Positions 7,611-16,597 of a DNA stretch of 64,000 nucleotides are shown in pieces (positions within the stretch are counted from its first letter, which is position 1; each line of letters begins with the position of its first letter). Source of the stretch: Salipiger bermudensis (lineage in GTDB: Bacteria > Pseudomonadota > Alphaproteobacteria > Rhodobacterales > Rhodobacteraceae); NCBI RefSeq assembly GCF_020171625.1, contig NZ_JAIUZY010000004.1, positions 527,089 to 591,088 of the forward strand, read 5' to 3'. Made by a program: the position numbers and the translations under genes. The notes under the pieces were generated by a model that was not told the DNA's origin, did no database searches, and saw nothing but the letters and a program-made list of their open reading frames with translations.

Positions 7611-9188
7611 ATGAGACACTTAACACTCGGGCTGAGCACGATTTTTGCGATGCTCGCCAGCGCTGCAATGGCTGAAACGGTGGCCTTCACCCCAGAACCC
7701 GGCGACACGCGCAAATGGCGCATGGAGATGTCCGTCCGCCCCGGCCGCGAGGGCGAACCGCCGGACTACAGTTACGCCACCCAGCGCATCTCCTCGCTGA
7801 CCCGGATGGAGGTTGTCGATGCCCAGACGCTGCATATCCTCCCGCTGTGGTTTCAGACCGTGGTGGCCGGTGAAACCTACGGCACGCAGGGGCCTCTCCC
7901 CGACAAGATGCGGCAGGCCATGGCGGAGGGATTCGAGGCCACGCTGAACGGCGGGGTCATTGCCGAGGTCACGCCGCACGGAACAACCGATGTCCCGCAG
8001 GAGATGATGACGGGGCTGAGCCAGCAGTTCGGCGCCGTCCTGCCCCCCGCGCGCCTCGAGGCCGAGGCGGGGTGGAGCACGGTGATCGAAGATTTCTCGG
8101 GCGTGCCGGACGTCACGGTGACCGTCACCCATGTCACGCAGGACAGCGTGTTCCTGCGCTATTCGGGCGAGGACGCTGCGTTCCGCCTCGCGGGGCTTGC
8201 GGTGGTGGATCGCGAGGAAGGCTGGCTGCGCCGCGTCGTCATGACCACCGACCAGACCGCCGAGGACGGCACCACCCTGCGCACCACCCTCGCGATGGCC
8301 CCGCAGGACTATCCCTTCCCCATCCATGCCGACTACACCTATGAGCGCCCCGACTGGCAGCCCGTGCCCGACAGCCTCTCTGCCATGACACCGCTGCCGA
8401 CCGAAGCCGATATCTTTGCCCACGATCAGGGCCGCGTGCGCCTCGAGGCCGACCTTCCGACGCTGGATTTCACCCATCTGCACGAGAACATGGCCAATAC
8501 CGGACGCTTGGTGCTCAGCGACCCGCAGGCGTTCCGGGGCAAGGCGCCGGTGGAGATGCCGATGCTGGCCCTGCCGTCGATCACCCTGCCGAACTATCAC
8601 GAGGAAGACGGCGATCCGACTTTCACCTCCACCATGCTGATCCCCACGGAGCAGACGCAGATCCTGCCGGATGTGCTGGACGCGACCGGGATCCGCGCGA
8701 CGGTGGCGTGGTATCCGGCGGCCCCCTTCACGATGACGCTGACCCCCGACGAAACCGGCCATGCCGAGGTGACGAAGAACGGCGCCACCGCGCGGCTCTC
8801 TCCGACCGAGGAGGGATTCGAGCTGATCGTGTCGGGGCGCGAGGGTGACGACTTCATGTGGGCCGTCGACAAAGGCACGGAGGCGGGCAGCATGATCTAT
8901 GCCGCCGATCGCGGGCCGGACTGGCTGGTGCCTGCCGAAAGCCTTGCGCGTCGCATCGCCGCGCCGCAGTACAGCAGCGTGCGCGTGGCACTGAAGACCG
9001 AGGCCCCCGCGCCCACCCTGTCGGTGCGTGTGATCCGTCACCCGGACACCCCTGCCGCGACGCGCGAGATCACGTTCCTGACCGATCAAGGGCGGCTGCG
9101 CGAGGAGGCGCATGACAAAGATGGTCGCCCGGTCCTGCGCGATCCGTCGCAGGATCGTACCCCGAGCCCGCCGGCTGACTCGCCATGA
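7611..9188 (+). CDS. Exported protein of unknown function, paralogue of the gene at 10031
   Basis: A 525-residue protein. ATG 7611 follows AAGGAAG and begins a clear signal peptide (MRHLTLGLSTIFAMLASAAMA). No known catalytic motif is recognised. Comparison with the product at 10031 shows the same architecture: an N-terminal beta-rich part beginning VAFTPEPGDTRKW versus VTFQPAPDSTRSY, a central GLAVVDREEGWLRRVV versus GLAVLDRAEGWVIRQVV, an AWYP motif, DRGPDWL near residue 440, and a C-terminal REITF. The protein is probably periplasmic. Its stop overlaps the DUF805 start (ATGA), so the four genes to 11575 look like one operon. Function unknown. Confidence 0.8.
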   Translation: MRHLTLGLSTIFAMLASAAMAETVAFTPEPGDTRKWRMEMSVRPGREGEPPDYSYATQRISSLTRMEVVDAQTLHILPLWFQTVVAGETYGTQGPLPDKMRQAMAEGFEATLNGGVIAEVTPHGTTDVPQEMMTGLSQQFGAVLPPARLEAEAGWSTVIEDFSGVPDVTVTVTHVTQDSVFLRYSGEDAAFRLAGLAVVDREEGWLRRVVMTTDQTAEDGTTLRTTLAMAPQDYPFPIHADYTYERPDWQPVPDSLSAMTPLPTEADIFAHDQGRVRLEADLPTLDFTHLHENMANTGRLVLSDPQAFRGKAPVEMPMLALPSITLPNYHEEDGDPTFTSTMLIPTEQTQILPDVLDATGIRATVAWYPAAPFTMTLTPDETGHAEVTKNGATARLSPTEEGFELIVSGREGDDFMWAVDKGTEAGSMIYAADRGPDWLVPAESLARRIAAPQYSSVRVALKTEAPAPTLSVRVIRHPDTPAATREITFLTDQGRLREEAHDKDGRPVLRDPSQDRTPSPPADSP

Positions 9189-9673
9189 CCTTCGGTCGGG
9201 CCATTCGCACCTGCCTGCGCAAGGTCTTCCGCTTCGGCGGGCGGGCCTCGCGGGCGGAATACTGGCTCTTCGTGCTGGCTCTGGTCATCGCGAACTGGCT
9301 CGCCGGCGCGCTGGATTACATGCTCTTCGACGGCCTGCACCCCCTCGGCGCCTTGCTTGCCATCGTCGCCGTCCTGCCGATGACCTCCGCCGGGTGGCGG
9401 CGCCTGCACGATGTGGACCGGCGCGGCTGGTGGCTGCTGCTGCCGGGGGCTGCCACGCTGGTTTTCCTTGTCGGCGCCTTCGTCCTTCGCGGCCTGACCG
9501 CGCAGCCGATGGCGGAGATCCCGACCGTCAGCAACTCCGAAGGCTGGCTCTACACCATCCTGCTGGGCGCCCCGGCGGTCTCGCTCGTCACGACGATCTG
9601 GCTCATCGTGCTGCTGGCTCGGCGGGGCGATCCGCAGGAGAACCGCTTCGGCCCGGCACCGCAGGACGGATGA
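9185..9673 (+). CDS. DUF805 family inner-membrane protein
   Basis: A 162-residue protein with the DUF805 hallmarks: the N-terminal FRFGGRASRAEYWLF segment, then hydrophobic helices, and WRRLHDVDRRGWWLLLP near residue 75. Four hydrophobic segments are visible. The C-terminus is a short charged tail. Members resemble YhaH/YhaI; the biochemical role is not known. The start overlaps the stop of the preceding exported protein by four bases, so it is translationally coupled. Confidence 0.87.
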   Translation: MTFGRAIRTCLRKVFRFGGRASRAEYWLFVLALVIANWLAGALDYMLFDGLHPLGALLAIVAVLPMTSAGWRRLHDVDRRGWWLLLPGAATLVFLVGAFVLRGLTAQPMAEIPTVSNSEGWLYTILLGAPAVSLVTTIWLIVLLARRGDPQENRFGPAPQDG

Positions 9674-9764
9674 TGGCGCACCGGATGAGATATCATCTGT
9701 CGATCCCGGGCGGCCCGGCCCGCCCCTGCACGGCTGCCGCCCTGCAACCGGGGCGGCGTCCGTC

Positions 9765-10013
9765 ATGATCCCCGTGGCGCAAGGGGGACTGACGCTCCTG
9801 CTGGTGGTCTGGCAGGCGATCGCGGCGATCGGCGTCGTCGCGCTGGCCTTCGCCCACAAGGAGGGGCAGCGGCGTCCGTTCTTCCGGCGCCACCCGTTTC
9901 TCTACGGCCTGATCTGGCTGATCGTCGCGCCCGTGGCGGGCGCCTACCTGCTGCTTTCGGCGGCAGCGATGGCGGCCCTGCTCTGGATGTGGCTCAGCGG
10001 AGATTTCGCTTGA
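9765..10013 (+). CDS. Small two-helix membrane protein
   Basis: An 82-residue hydrophobic protein with one helix at about residues 7-30 (LTLLLVVWQAIAAIGVVALAF) and another at about 48-77. They are separated by a basic loop (HKEGQRRPFFRRHPF), consistent with a hairpin topology. No family is recognised. It sits between the DUF805 gene and the second exported paralogue and ends 17 bp before the latter's start. That position makes it likely to be real despite its size. A ribosome site is not obvious. Confidence 0.55.
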   Translation: MIPVAQGGLTLLLVVWQAIAAIGVVALAFAHKEGQRRPFFRRHPFLYGLIWLIVAPVAGAYLLLSAAAMAALLWMWLSGDFA

Positions 10014-10030
10014 CTATGAAAGGACTTCAC

Positions 10031-11575
10031 ATGCGTTCACTCGCTCTCATCGCACCGCTGCTCTGGGCCGTCCCGGCCCTTGCCGAACCGGTGACCTTCC
10101 AGCCCGCCCCGGACAGCACGCGAAGCTACAGCCTCTCCGTCGGCGACGAGGCCCGCCCGCTGGCCTTCGACGGGCTCTATGGCCGCTATCTCGACACCTA
10201 TCTCGACGTGACGGCGACAGAAGACGGGGTGCACACGACCCCGACGCGCGTCGAACTGCGGGAAGAGAACCAGTACGCAAACTCATCCGCGCCGGGGCAG
10301 TGGTCGGACGACCTGACCGCCCTGCAACGCGCCGGTTATGACACGGTGATCTCGGGCGACGATACGGCCCGCACCGTCACCAGCGCCGCCCCTGACGTGG
10401 AACAGGGCGCAGGCGACAAGGCCGTCCAGCTGCACGCCGCCGTGTCCGATCCCTTCGCCGGCCCCGCTTTCCCGATTACGGTTCAGGCCGAGGAGGGCTG
10501 GTCGACCACCCTTCCGGAGCTGGGCAGCTACGAGGACGTGGAGGTGCGCGTGACCGCGGTGACAGACGACGAGGTGCGCGTCGCCTTCGCGGGCGGTACC
10601 GGCCCCGACACGCCCGCCGAAGCTGATGATCCCCGCCCGTGGCGCACCCGCGGCCACCGCATCGCCGGGCTCGCCGTTCTGGATCGTGCCGAGGGATGGG
10701 TGATCCGTCAGGTTGTCACCCGTGAAACGACGCTGACGCTCGATGGCAAGAAGCTGCCCTCCCGCCGCACGACCGTGCTGATGCCGCTGACCGACGGCGA
10801 GGAGAGCTTTGCCGCAGAAGGCAGCCGGTGGCCCCGCGACATCGAGAAGGTGATGGCGCCCGCGGAGCTGCCCCCCGCCACCGAGGACCAGATGTTCGGA
10901 GACGAGGCGACCTTCGAATTCTTCGGCGCGCCCGCCCTTCTGGGCATTCCTGCCGAGATCGAGAGCTTCGTTCAGGCCGGCAGGATGACGTTCACCGATC
11001 TGCGCATGATCGATGAAGCCGGAGAGCCCGTCGATATCCGTACTCATATCGGCACCGTCTATGCACAACCGTTCTTCGGTTATCCCGAGCGGCTCCGCTC
11101 TGCCGCCCTCGTGACCCCGAACGTGATCGGCCCCGTGATGCTCGATCAGATGTCCAGCATGACGGCAGAGGTCGCCTGGTATCCCTCGACGACACAGACG
11201 ATCGAACTGACCGCGGACGAGGACGGGCGAGGGTCCGTCGAGAGCGACGGTGTGCGGGCCGACCTGCAGCCGGGCGAGGCACCCGGCACCTACATCCTGC
11301 GCTACAGCGGGCGGAAGAACGATCTGATCACATGGACGGGGCCGGAGGAGATGTCGGGCCAGGCCGCGCTCTATGCCCATGATCGCGGACCTGACTGGCT
11401 CTCCCCTGAAGAAAGCCAGGTCCGCATGTACGCGGCCGAGCACCCCGAGGGCCAAACCCTGGTCCTGCGCACCGAAACCGCCCCGCAGACCATTCGCCTC
11501 CGGCTGGACCGCCCTGCCGAGGAGCCTCAGGTCCGCCGGGACATCACCTTCTCGCCGCGCGAGTACGGCCGCTGA
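10031..11575 (+). CDS. Exported protein of unknown function, paralogue of the gene at 7611
   Basis: A 514-residue protein starting at MRSLALIAPLLWAVPALAEP, with AAAGGA eight bases upstream. Two earlier in-frame starts (9989 and 10016) lie before the signal peptide and were not used. The mature protein shares the full architecture of the product at 7611, including an AEVAWYPS segment, DRGPDWLSPEESQ and a C-terminal RRDITF. Sequence identity is clearly partial, so the duplication is old. No catalytic motif is recognised. It closes the operon that starts at 7611. Confidence 0.78.
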   Translation: MRSLALIAPLLWAVPALAEPVTFQPAPDSTRSYSLSVGDEARPLAFDGLYGRYLDTYLDVTATEDGVHTTPTRVELREENQYANSSAPGQWSDDLTALQRAGYDTVISGDDTARTVTSAAPDVEQGAGDKAVQLHAAVSDPFAGPAFPITVQAEEGWSTTLPELGSYEDVEVRVTAVTDDEVRVAFAGGTGPDTPAEADDPRPWRTRGHRIAGLAVLDRAEGWVIRQVVTRETTLTLDGKKLPSRRTTVLMPLTDGEESFAAEGSRWPRDIEKVMAPAELPPATEDQMFGDEATFEFFGAPALLGIPAEIESFVQAGRMTFTDLRMIDEAGEPVDIRTHIGTVYAQPFFGYPERLRSAALVTPNVIGPVMLDQMSSMTAEVAWYPSTTQTIELTADEDGRGSVESDGVRADLQPGEAPGTYILRYSGRKNDLITWTGPEEMSGQAALYAHDRGPDWLSPEESQVRMYAAEHPEGQTLVLRTETAPQTIRLRLDRPAEEPQVRRDITFSPREYGR

Positions 11576-11869
11576 GGCGGGCGTCAGATCGGCAGACGTC
11601 AGCGTGGGCGTTTGCCGATCGGGCCGCCGGTCATGCGCAAGGGGCTTTGCCTTGGAGCTGACGTCGCACTGCACCCTGCAGGAAGGTCATCCCGGGGGCG
11701 GTTGCGCTCGTCGGTCCTGACAGAGCCCCACGACCAGCCATTCCGCTTCGGGCAATATATGCGCGCCCGGCGCCGAGCTGGCGCGGTTGCGGTCCACGAG
11801 GCCCTAGCCAGTGGTCTGACCTATCGGAGCGAACTAGGTAAGGCATCAGCCCAACGCGAGACGTACCGA

Positions 11870-12811
11870 ATGGCTGAACGTATGCCGACCGAAGCAGGCC
11901 GTGATGCCGTCATCACTCACGGCATCGTCACCGACAATCCGGAAGCCCTGCTCCGCGGCACCGGTTGGCAAGCGGTGTGGGCCGTCTTCCGCGAAGGCGG
12001 TTTGCGGCTCTGGAGCGATGATGCCTTCGGCCTGGCAGGCAACGTCGCCTTTCGTGTGCTCATGGCCATCTTCCCGTTCCTGATCTTCACCTCCTCGCTG
12101 ACCGCCTTCATCGGCAATGAAGACATGGCCGACGATCTGGTCTCGTTCCTCATCGCCATCGTGCCGGAGGCGCTGATCGAGCCCATCGTCTCGGAAGTTC
12201 GCCAGGTGATGACGGTCCAACGCGGTGGCGTCCTGTCGCTGGGTATCCTGCTGACCATCTGGTTCGCGGTCGGTGGCGTTGACGGCGTCCGGGTCGGCCT
12301 CAATCGCGCCTACGGGGTCCGCGAGACCCGCCCGTGGTACATGCTGTATCCCCTGATGGCCCTGATGGTGGTGATCGCGAGCCTGGTGCTGGTGCTGGTC
12401 GGCTACCTGCTTGTCCTCGCCCCGCGTGCCGGTTCTTGGCTGCACATCCTGTTTCCCGAGTTCGATCCGTCCTCCGTGACGGTCAGCCTCGTGCGCTATC
12501 CGTCAGCGGCGCTCATCCTCATCGCGGCCCTGTTCCTCGCCCATGTGCTGCTTCCGGCACGCCGCACGCGCTTTTCCTCGATCTATCCCGGCGTACTCTT
12601 CACGGTTGTCTCGTGGAGCGCACTGACGGTCGCCTTCTCGTTCTACCTCGGGCACTTTGCGGCCTACGCCAGCTATTATGGCGGCCTCGCGGGGATCATT
12701 GCCGCGCTCTACTTCATGTACCTGGCGGCCCTCGTTCTCATCTTTGGCGGAGAACTCAACCGGGCGATACGGATCCGCCGCCTGTCGCGCGCGATGCGCG
12801 GCCGAAAGTAG
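11870..12811 (+). CDS. YihY/BrkB family inner-membrane protein
   Basis: A polytopic protein of 313 residues with the YihY/virulence factor BrkB layout: a soluble N-terminal segment, the conserved NVAFRVLMAIFPFLIFTSSL helix near residues 60-80, LSLGILLTIWFAVGGVDGVRVGLNRAYGV, and the terminal ASYYGGLAGIIAALYFMYL...GGELNRAI. Six transmembrane helices are expected. The family was once called tRNA-processing ribonuclease BN, which is not supported. The exact start is uncertain: ATG 11870 or 11882. The 290 bp upstream holds no recognised gene. Confidence 0.85.
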   Translation: MAERMPTEAGRDAVITHGIVTDNPEALLRGTGWQAVWAVFREGGLRLWSDDAFGLAGNVAFRVLMAIFPFLIFTSSLTAFIGNEDMADDLVSFLIAIVPEALIEPIVSEVRQVMTVQRGGVLSLGILLTIWFAVGGVDGVRVGLNRAYGVRETRPWYMLYPLMALMVVIASLVLVLVGYLLVLAPRAGSWLHILFPEFDPSSVTVSLVRYPSAALILIAALFLAHVLLPARRTRFSSIYPGVLFTVVSWSALTVAFSFYLGHFAAYASYYGGLAGIIAALYFMYLAALVLIFGGELNRAIRIRRLSRAMRGRK

Positions 12812-13073
12812 GCTTCGCGACATCGCAATGCGCCGCCATCTCCCGCCCTGTCCGGACGTTCAAGGAACCGGAGATCGCTGCGCCGCCGCTTCCCTTTGCC
12901 CGCCGCTCGCGGCGACGTGCGGCAGCGTCTCGCGGCCCGAGGCCCGCACTGCGGAGGAACCGCGCGGTCGCCGCGCAGCAAGGGGCCGTCCGCCGGATAC
13001 GGCTCATGGCGCCGGCGGCGAACCGGGGTCTACCTGTTTCTGCGCGGTCACAGAGGCCAGTCTTCCGAGCCTC

Positions 13074-13484
13074 TTATCGCGCAAGGATCTCCGACATCCG
13101 CTCCCGCGCTCGGGTCGGCAGCGCATCGGGCAGCGGCGCTGCCTTAGCCACCTCCCCCACGTCGACGATCATCACCATGCCCATCGCATAATGCGGCGAG
13201 CACTTGATGCCGTAGCGGCCCTCGACCTCGAAGACGACCAAGAGTTCCTCGTCGATCTTTCCGATGAAGCGCCCGGCTCCGTCGGGCAGCATCTCGGGGA
13301 TCGACGCCGCGTTGTGGCCGCGCTGCGTGGGCAGGAAGCGGACCGTGTCGCCGGCGGCAATCTCGAGATAGGCGGGTTCGTAGACCATCGCACCGGTGTC
13401 CCCGCGGGTGAGCATGGCCACGTCGTGGATTTCGGCATGTCCGATGGTGGGCAGAAGGGCGAGCAAAGCAATCGACAAGCGCAT
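13074..13484 (-). CDS. Pseudoazurin (type 1 blue copper protein)
   Basis: A 136-residue periplasmic electron carrier. The signal peptide is MRLSIALLALLPTIGHA; the start 13484 was chosen because of it. Copper ligands are visible in the pseudoazurin order: His57 in QRGHNAAS, then Cys95, His98 and Met103 in KCSPHYAMGM. Pseudoazurins donate electrons to copper nitrite reductase and other periplasmic acceptors; none of these genes is in the window. The gene starts 10 bp after the stop of the transporter ATPase gene on the same strand, so it is likely the last cistron of the cobalamin-riboswitch operon. Confidence 0.9.
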   Translation of the reverse strand: MRLSIALLALLPTIGHAEIHDVAMLTRGDTGAMVYEPAYLEIAAGDTVRFLPTQRGHNAASIPEMLPDGAGRFIGKIDEELLVVFEVEGRYGIKCSPHYAMGMVMIVDVGEVAKAAPLPDALPTRARERMSEILAR

Positions 13485-13494
13485 GGGAAATCCT

Positions 13495-14256
13495 TCAAAG
13501 GGCATGAGAAAAGTGCAGGCGCGGCGCGCCGTCGGGCGCCGCATGGCGCGTCGCCGCGACGCCGAAGACCTCGGCCAGCAGCGTTTCGTTCAGAACCTCT
13601 GACGGGGCACCGGTGGCGAACAGTCGCCCGCCGCGGAGCACCCCGATCCGGTCGCAGGCCGTGGCCTGATTGAGATCATGCAGCGCGATGACGCGGGTGA
13701 TCGGCAGGCGCCCGACGAGGTCCAGCAGCGAAAGCTGATGGCGGATGTCGAGATGGTTGGTCGGCTCGTCCAGAAGGAGCAGTTCGGGGGCCTGCGCGAG
13801 CGCCCGGGCGATGTGGACGCGCTGCCGTTCGCCGCCCGAGAGGGTGTGCCAGAGGCGGGTGGCAAAGGCGGTCATCTCCACCGCTTTGAGCGCGTCCGAC
13901 ACCGCCGCATCGTCGATCTCGCTCCAGCCCCGCAGCGGCGAAAGATAAGGCGTTCGCCCAAGTTCGACCGCGTTGCGGACCGTCAGGCGGTCCGTCGTGT
14001 CGGCCTGCTGCTCGACGAAAGCGATGCGCCGCGCGCGTCGCCTCGCGGGCATCCGTTTGAGGTCCGCCCCGTCGGCCAGAACGCGCCCGGCGGAGGGCCG
14101 GCTCAGCCCGGCGAGACAGCGCATCAGGGTCGACTTGCCCGATCCGTTGGGACCGATCAGGCCGAACAGCTCCCCCGGTTCGATCCGGAAGGTCATGTCT
14201 TCGAGAAGCGGCGTGCGATGCACGCGCGCCGACAGGGCCTGCACCTCGATCTTCAT
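13495..14256 (-). CDS. btuD: ABC transporter ATP-binding protein, FecE/BtuD type
   Basis: A 253-residue ATPase of the family that powers cobalamin, haem and ferric siderophore importers. Visible motifs are Walker A GPNGSGKST at about residues 35-43, the signature LSGGERQRVHIARALA, Walker B LLLLDEPTNHLD and the switch His in VIALHDL. Its ATG overlaps the permease stop by four bases. The start was set to MKIEVQALSARVHRT; upstream residues in the frame are antisense noise. The cobalamin riboswitch ahead of the operon makes a corrinoid substrate most likely, but the ATPase alone does not specify it. Confidence 0.85.
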   Translation of the reverse strand: MKIEVQALSARVHRTPLLEDMTFRIEPGELFGLIGPNGSGKSTLMRCLAGLSRPSAGRVLADGADLKRMPARRRARRIAFVEQQADTTDRLTVRNAVELGRTPYLSPLRGWSEIDDAAVSDALKAVEMTAFATRLWHTLSGGERQRVHIARALAQAPELLLLDEPTNHLDIRHQLSLLDLVGRLPITRVIALHDLNQATACDRIGVLRGGRLFATGAPSEVLNETLLAEVFGVAATRHAAPDGAPRLHFSHAL

Positions 14257-15311
14257 CGCCGCGCCCCCCGCACGAGGATCAGCGCGAAGGCCGGCGCGCC
14301 GACGAGCGCGGTCACCACCCCGATCGGCAGCACCTGCCCCGGGACGATGACGCGGCTGATCACATCCGCCGCGACGAGGAACACGGCCCCCGCAAGCGCC
14401 GAGGCGGGCACCAGACGATCGTGGCGCGCGCCGACGAGGAAGCGCATGGCGTGGGGCACGACAAGGCCCACGAAGCCGATCGCCCCCACCTTCGAGACAA
14501 GCACGCCCACCATGATCGCGGTCGCCGTGATGAGGCTCCCGCGCAGGGCCGGGACGTTGATCCCGAGGGAGGCCGCCCCGTCCGCCCCGAAGGAAAAGGC
14601 GTCGAGCCCGCGCCGGTGCCAGATGCACAGGCCCACCCCCGCAATGGAGACGAGGCTGCAGGAGGCGACATCCTCCCACCGAACGCCGGAGAGGTTGCCC
14701 ATGAGCCAGAACATGATGCCGCGCGCCTGCTCGGCATTGGCCGAGCGCGCGATGACAAAGGCCGTCAACGCATTGAACATCTGCGACCCGGCGATGCCGG
14801 CGAGGATGATTGCCGCGGCGGCCTGCGTCGCGCGGCCGCCGCCTGCCCCTCCGCTCACCGCGTGGGCCAGCACGACGACGCAGCCGAAGGCGAGCAGCGC
14901 TCCGCCCAGCGCCCCGAGCGACATCGAGACCGCGCCGCCGCCCACGCCCGCCACCGTCACCAGAACCGCCCCGGTCGATGCCCCCGCGGACAGGCCCATG
15001 AGGTAGGGGTCGGCGAGCGGGTTGCGCAGCAGCGCCTGCAGCACGACGCCGGTCAGCGCCAGCCCGGCACCGCAGCAGGCAGCCACGATGGCCCGCGGCA
15101 GGCGATAGCTCCAGATGATCCCGGCATCGATCCTGTCGACGGGATAGCCGGCCTCCCAAAGCTGGTTGGCGAGGGTCTGCAGCACCGTGATGAACGGCAG
15201 GCGGGTCTCTCCGATCGCGGTGCCGGCCAGGATGGTCAGCGCCAGGACGACCGGGGCGAGCAGGAGGCCGCGCCGCGGTGCCGTGCGAAGCGGCGCGGCC
15301 ACGACCGTCAT
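14253..15311 (-). CDS. btuC: FecCD/BtuC-type ABC transporter permease
   Basis: A 352-residue membrane protein with about ten hydrophobic segments. Family motifs include RLPRAIVAACCGAGLALTGV, the LRNPLADPYLMGLSAGAS segment that is almost invariant in FecCD permeases, and VGFVGLVVPHAMRFLVG, which contacts the ATPase. It overlaps the genes on both sides by four bases, indicating a single polycistronic message. Given the upstream riboswitch, vitamin B12 or another corrinoid is the likely cargo; ferric siderophore is the alternative. Confidence 0.87.
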   Translation of the reverse strand: MTVVAAPLRTAPRRGLLLAPVVLALTILAGTAIGETRLPFITVLQTLANQLWEAGYPVDRIDAGIIWSYRLPRAIVAACCGAGLALTGVVLQALLRNPLADPYLMGLSAGASTGAVLVTVAGVGGGAVSMSLGALGGALLAFGCVVVLAHAVSGGAGGGRATQAAAAIILAGIAGSQMFNALTAFVIARSANAEQARGIMFWLMGNLSGVRWEDVASCSLVSIAGVGLCIWHRRGLDAFSFGADGAASLGINVPALRGSLITATAIMVGVLVSKVGAIGFVGLVVPHAMRFLVGARHDRLVPASALAGAVFLVAADVISRVIVPGQVLPIGVVTALVGAPAFALILVRGARR

Positions 15312-16318
15312 TCGAACGACATCTCCGACAGCGCGTCGGACAGGGTTTCCAGCCCGTAGATCGACCGCATGGTCGCGCTCATCGCATGGGCATCCATCTG
15401 CACGATCCGTCCTTCCTGCACAGCCGTCATCTGGCTTGCGACGGGGTCGTTGCGCAGGAACTCCAGCTTCTGCTCGACATCGTCGGCCGGGAAGCGGCGA
15501 CGGTCCATATAGGCGATGACGATGACGTCCGGATCCGCGCGGGCGATGCTCTCCCACCCGACCGTCGGCCATTCCTCGTCGGACTTGATGACGTTGTCGA
15601 TGCCGAGCGCGTCCATCATGTAGCCCGGCGCGCCGAGCTGCCCCGCCACGTAGGGGTCGATCTCGACATCGGCGGACGAGAACCAGAACACCGCCGACAG
15701 GTCGTCCGGCAGGTCGACATCTTCGGCGCGGGCGATCGCGTCGGCCTCGATGGCCTTCAGGTCTGCGACCAGCGTCTCGCCCGCCTCCGCCACGTCGAAG
15801 ATCTGGGACAATTCGCGAATGCCCTTGTAGACCGACGCGGTTTCGAACGCGCCGGTGCGGGTGCCGTCGCCGCCGGTGGAGTTGTCCTTGGTGTCGCAAT
15901 CGGCCGGCATGATGTAGGTCGGGATGCCGATGTCGTGGAACATCTCGCGCGTGCCCACGATCCCGCTTTCGCCCACGTGCCATTCGTATTGCACGGCGAC
16001 GAGGCCGGGTTTCTTCGCCACCACGCTTTCGAAGCTGGGATCGTTGTCGGCCAGCCGTTCGATGCCCGCGTTCACCTCGGCATATTCCGGCAGCACCGGG
16101 TTGAACCAGACCGCGGTGCCCGAGACCTTCGGCGCTAGGCCGAGGGAATAGAGCGTCTCGGTCGCCGATTGTCCGATGGTCACCGCACTGCCCGGCGCGG
16201 CGTCGAAAGACAGCTCGACGCCGCAATTCGTCAATGTCAGGGGGTAGTCCGTCTGCTGCGCGTGTAGGGCACCTGCCGCAGCCACCACTAGCGTAGCCGT
16301 CATCAAGGTCTGTCTCAT
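15308..16318 (-). CDS. btuF: ABC transporter periplasmic binding protein, corrinoid/siderophore type
   Basis: A 336-residue protein starting at MRQTLMTATLVVAAAGALHA, a signal peptide. The mature protein has the two-lobe TroA-like helical-backbone fold: TLTNCGVELSFDAAPGSAV at the first lobe, SATETLYSLGLAPKVSGTAV, and WPTVGWESIARADPDVIVIA in the second lobe. It is the first gene of the minus-strand operon 116 bp downstream of the cobalamin riboswitch. Similar proteins have been annotated as iron-siderophore or F420-0 binding, so the symbol reflects regulation rather than a proven ligand. Confidence 0.75.
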   Translation of the reverse strand: MRQTLMTATLVVAAAGALHAQQTDYPLTLTNCGVELSFDAAPGSAVTIGQSATETLYSLGLAPKVSGTAVWFNPVLPEYAEVNAGIERLADNDPSFESVVAKKPGLVAVQYEWHVGESGIVGTREMFHDIGIPTYIMPADCDTKDNSTGGDGTRTGAFETASVYKGIRELSQIFDVAEAGETLVADLKAIEADAIARAEDVDLPDDLSAVFWFSSADVEIDPYVAGQLGAPGYMMDALGIDNVIKSDEEWPTVGWESIARADPDVIVIAYMDRRRFPADDVEQKLEFLRNDPVASQMTAVQEGRIVQMDAHAMSATMRSIYGLETLSDALSEMSFE

Positions 16319-16432
16319 CCGATCCGTCCCGTCAGATAGGACCGTCTGGGGCAAGACGCGAAACGGAGTGCGGCCGGGCCGGCCACGTCGAGTTTCCCGC
16401 CCCGGCACACCCCGTCCGGTCATGGTTTATGC

Positions 16433-16597
16433 TCGTCGGCAGGTCTCCTGACTGGCGGGTCGCGGCACCTCTCGCCTTCCCGGGACGATCCCAGTGGCAT
16501 ATCGAGAGGCGCTCACCGCCTACAGTTGCGGGGGCAGTTCCGTTTCCCGGCCAAGACCGGAACGGATTCCCTTTTCATTCCCGAAGGAAACCGACAC
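16433..16597 (-). promoter_or_regulatory. Cobalamin (AdoCbl) riboswitch
   Basis: Read on the minus strand, this shows the class hallmarks in order: a P1 5' arm GTCGG (16595-16591), AAAAGGGAATCCG, a GCCCCCGCAACTGTAG segment, the B12 box GCCACTG (16498-16492), GGGAAGGC, and the 3' segment CCAGTCAGGAGACCTGCC closing with CCGAC (16439-16435) that pairs with P1. It lies in the 5' leader of the btuF-like gene, leaving about 116 nt for an expression platform. When corrinoid is bound the downstream operon is expected to be repressed. Confidence 0.95.

Noticed and set aside
11612..11869. N-terminal extension of the YihY protein
   Set aside because: The 86 extra residues are Arg/Ala-rich with no conservation to the family and no ribosome site; the conserved part begins after 11870.
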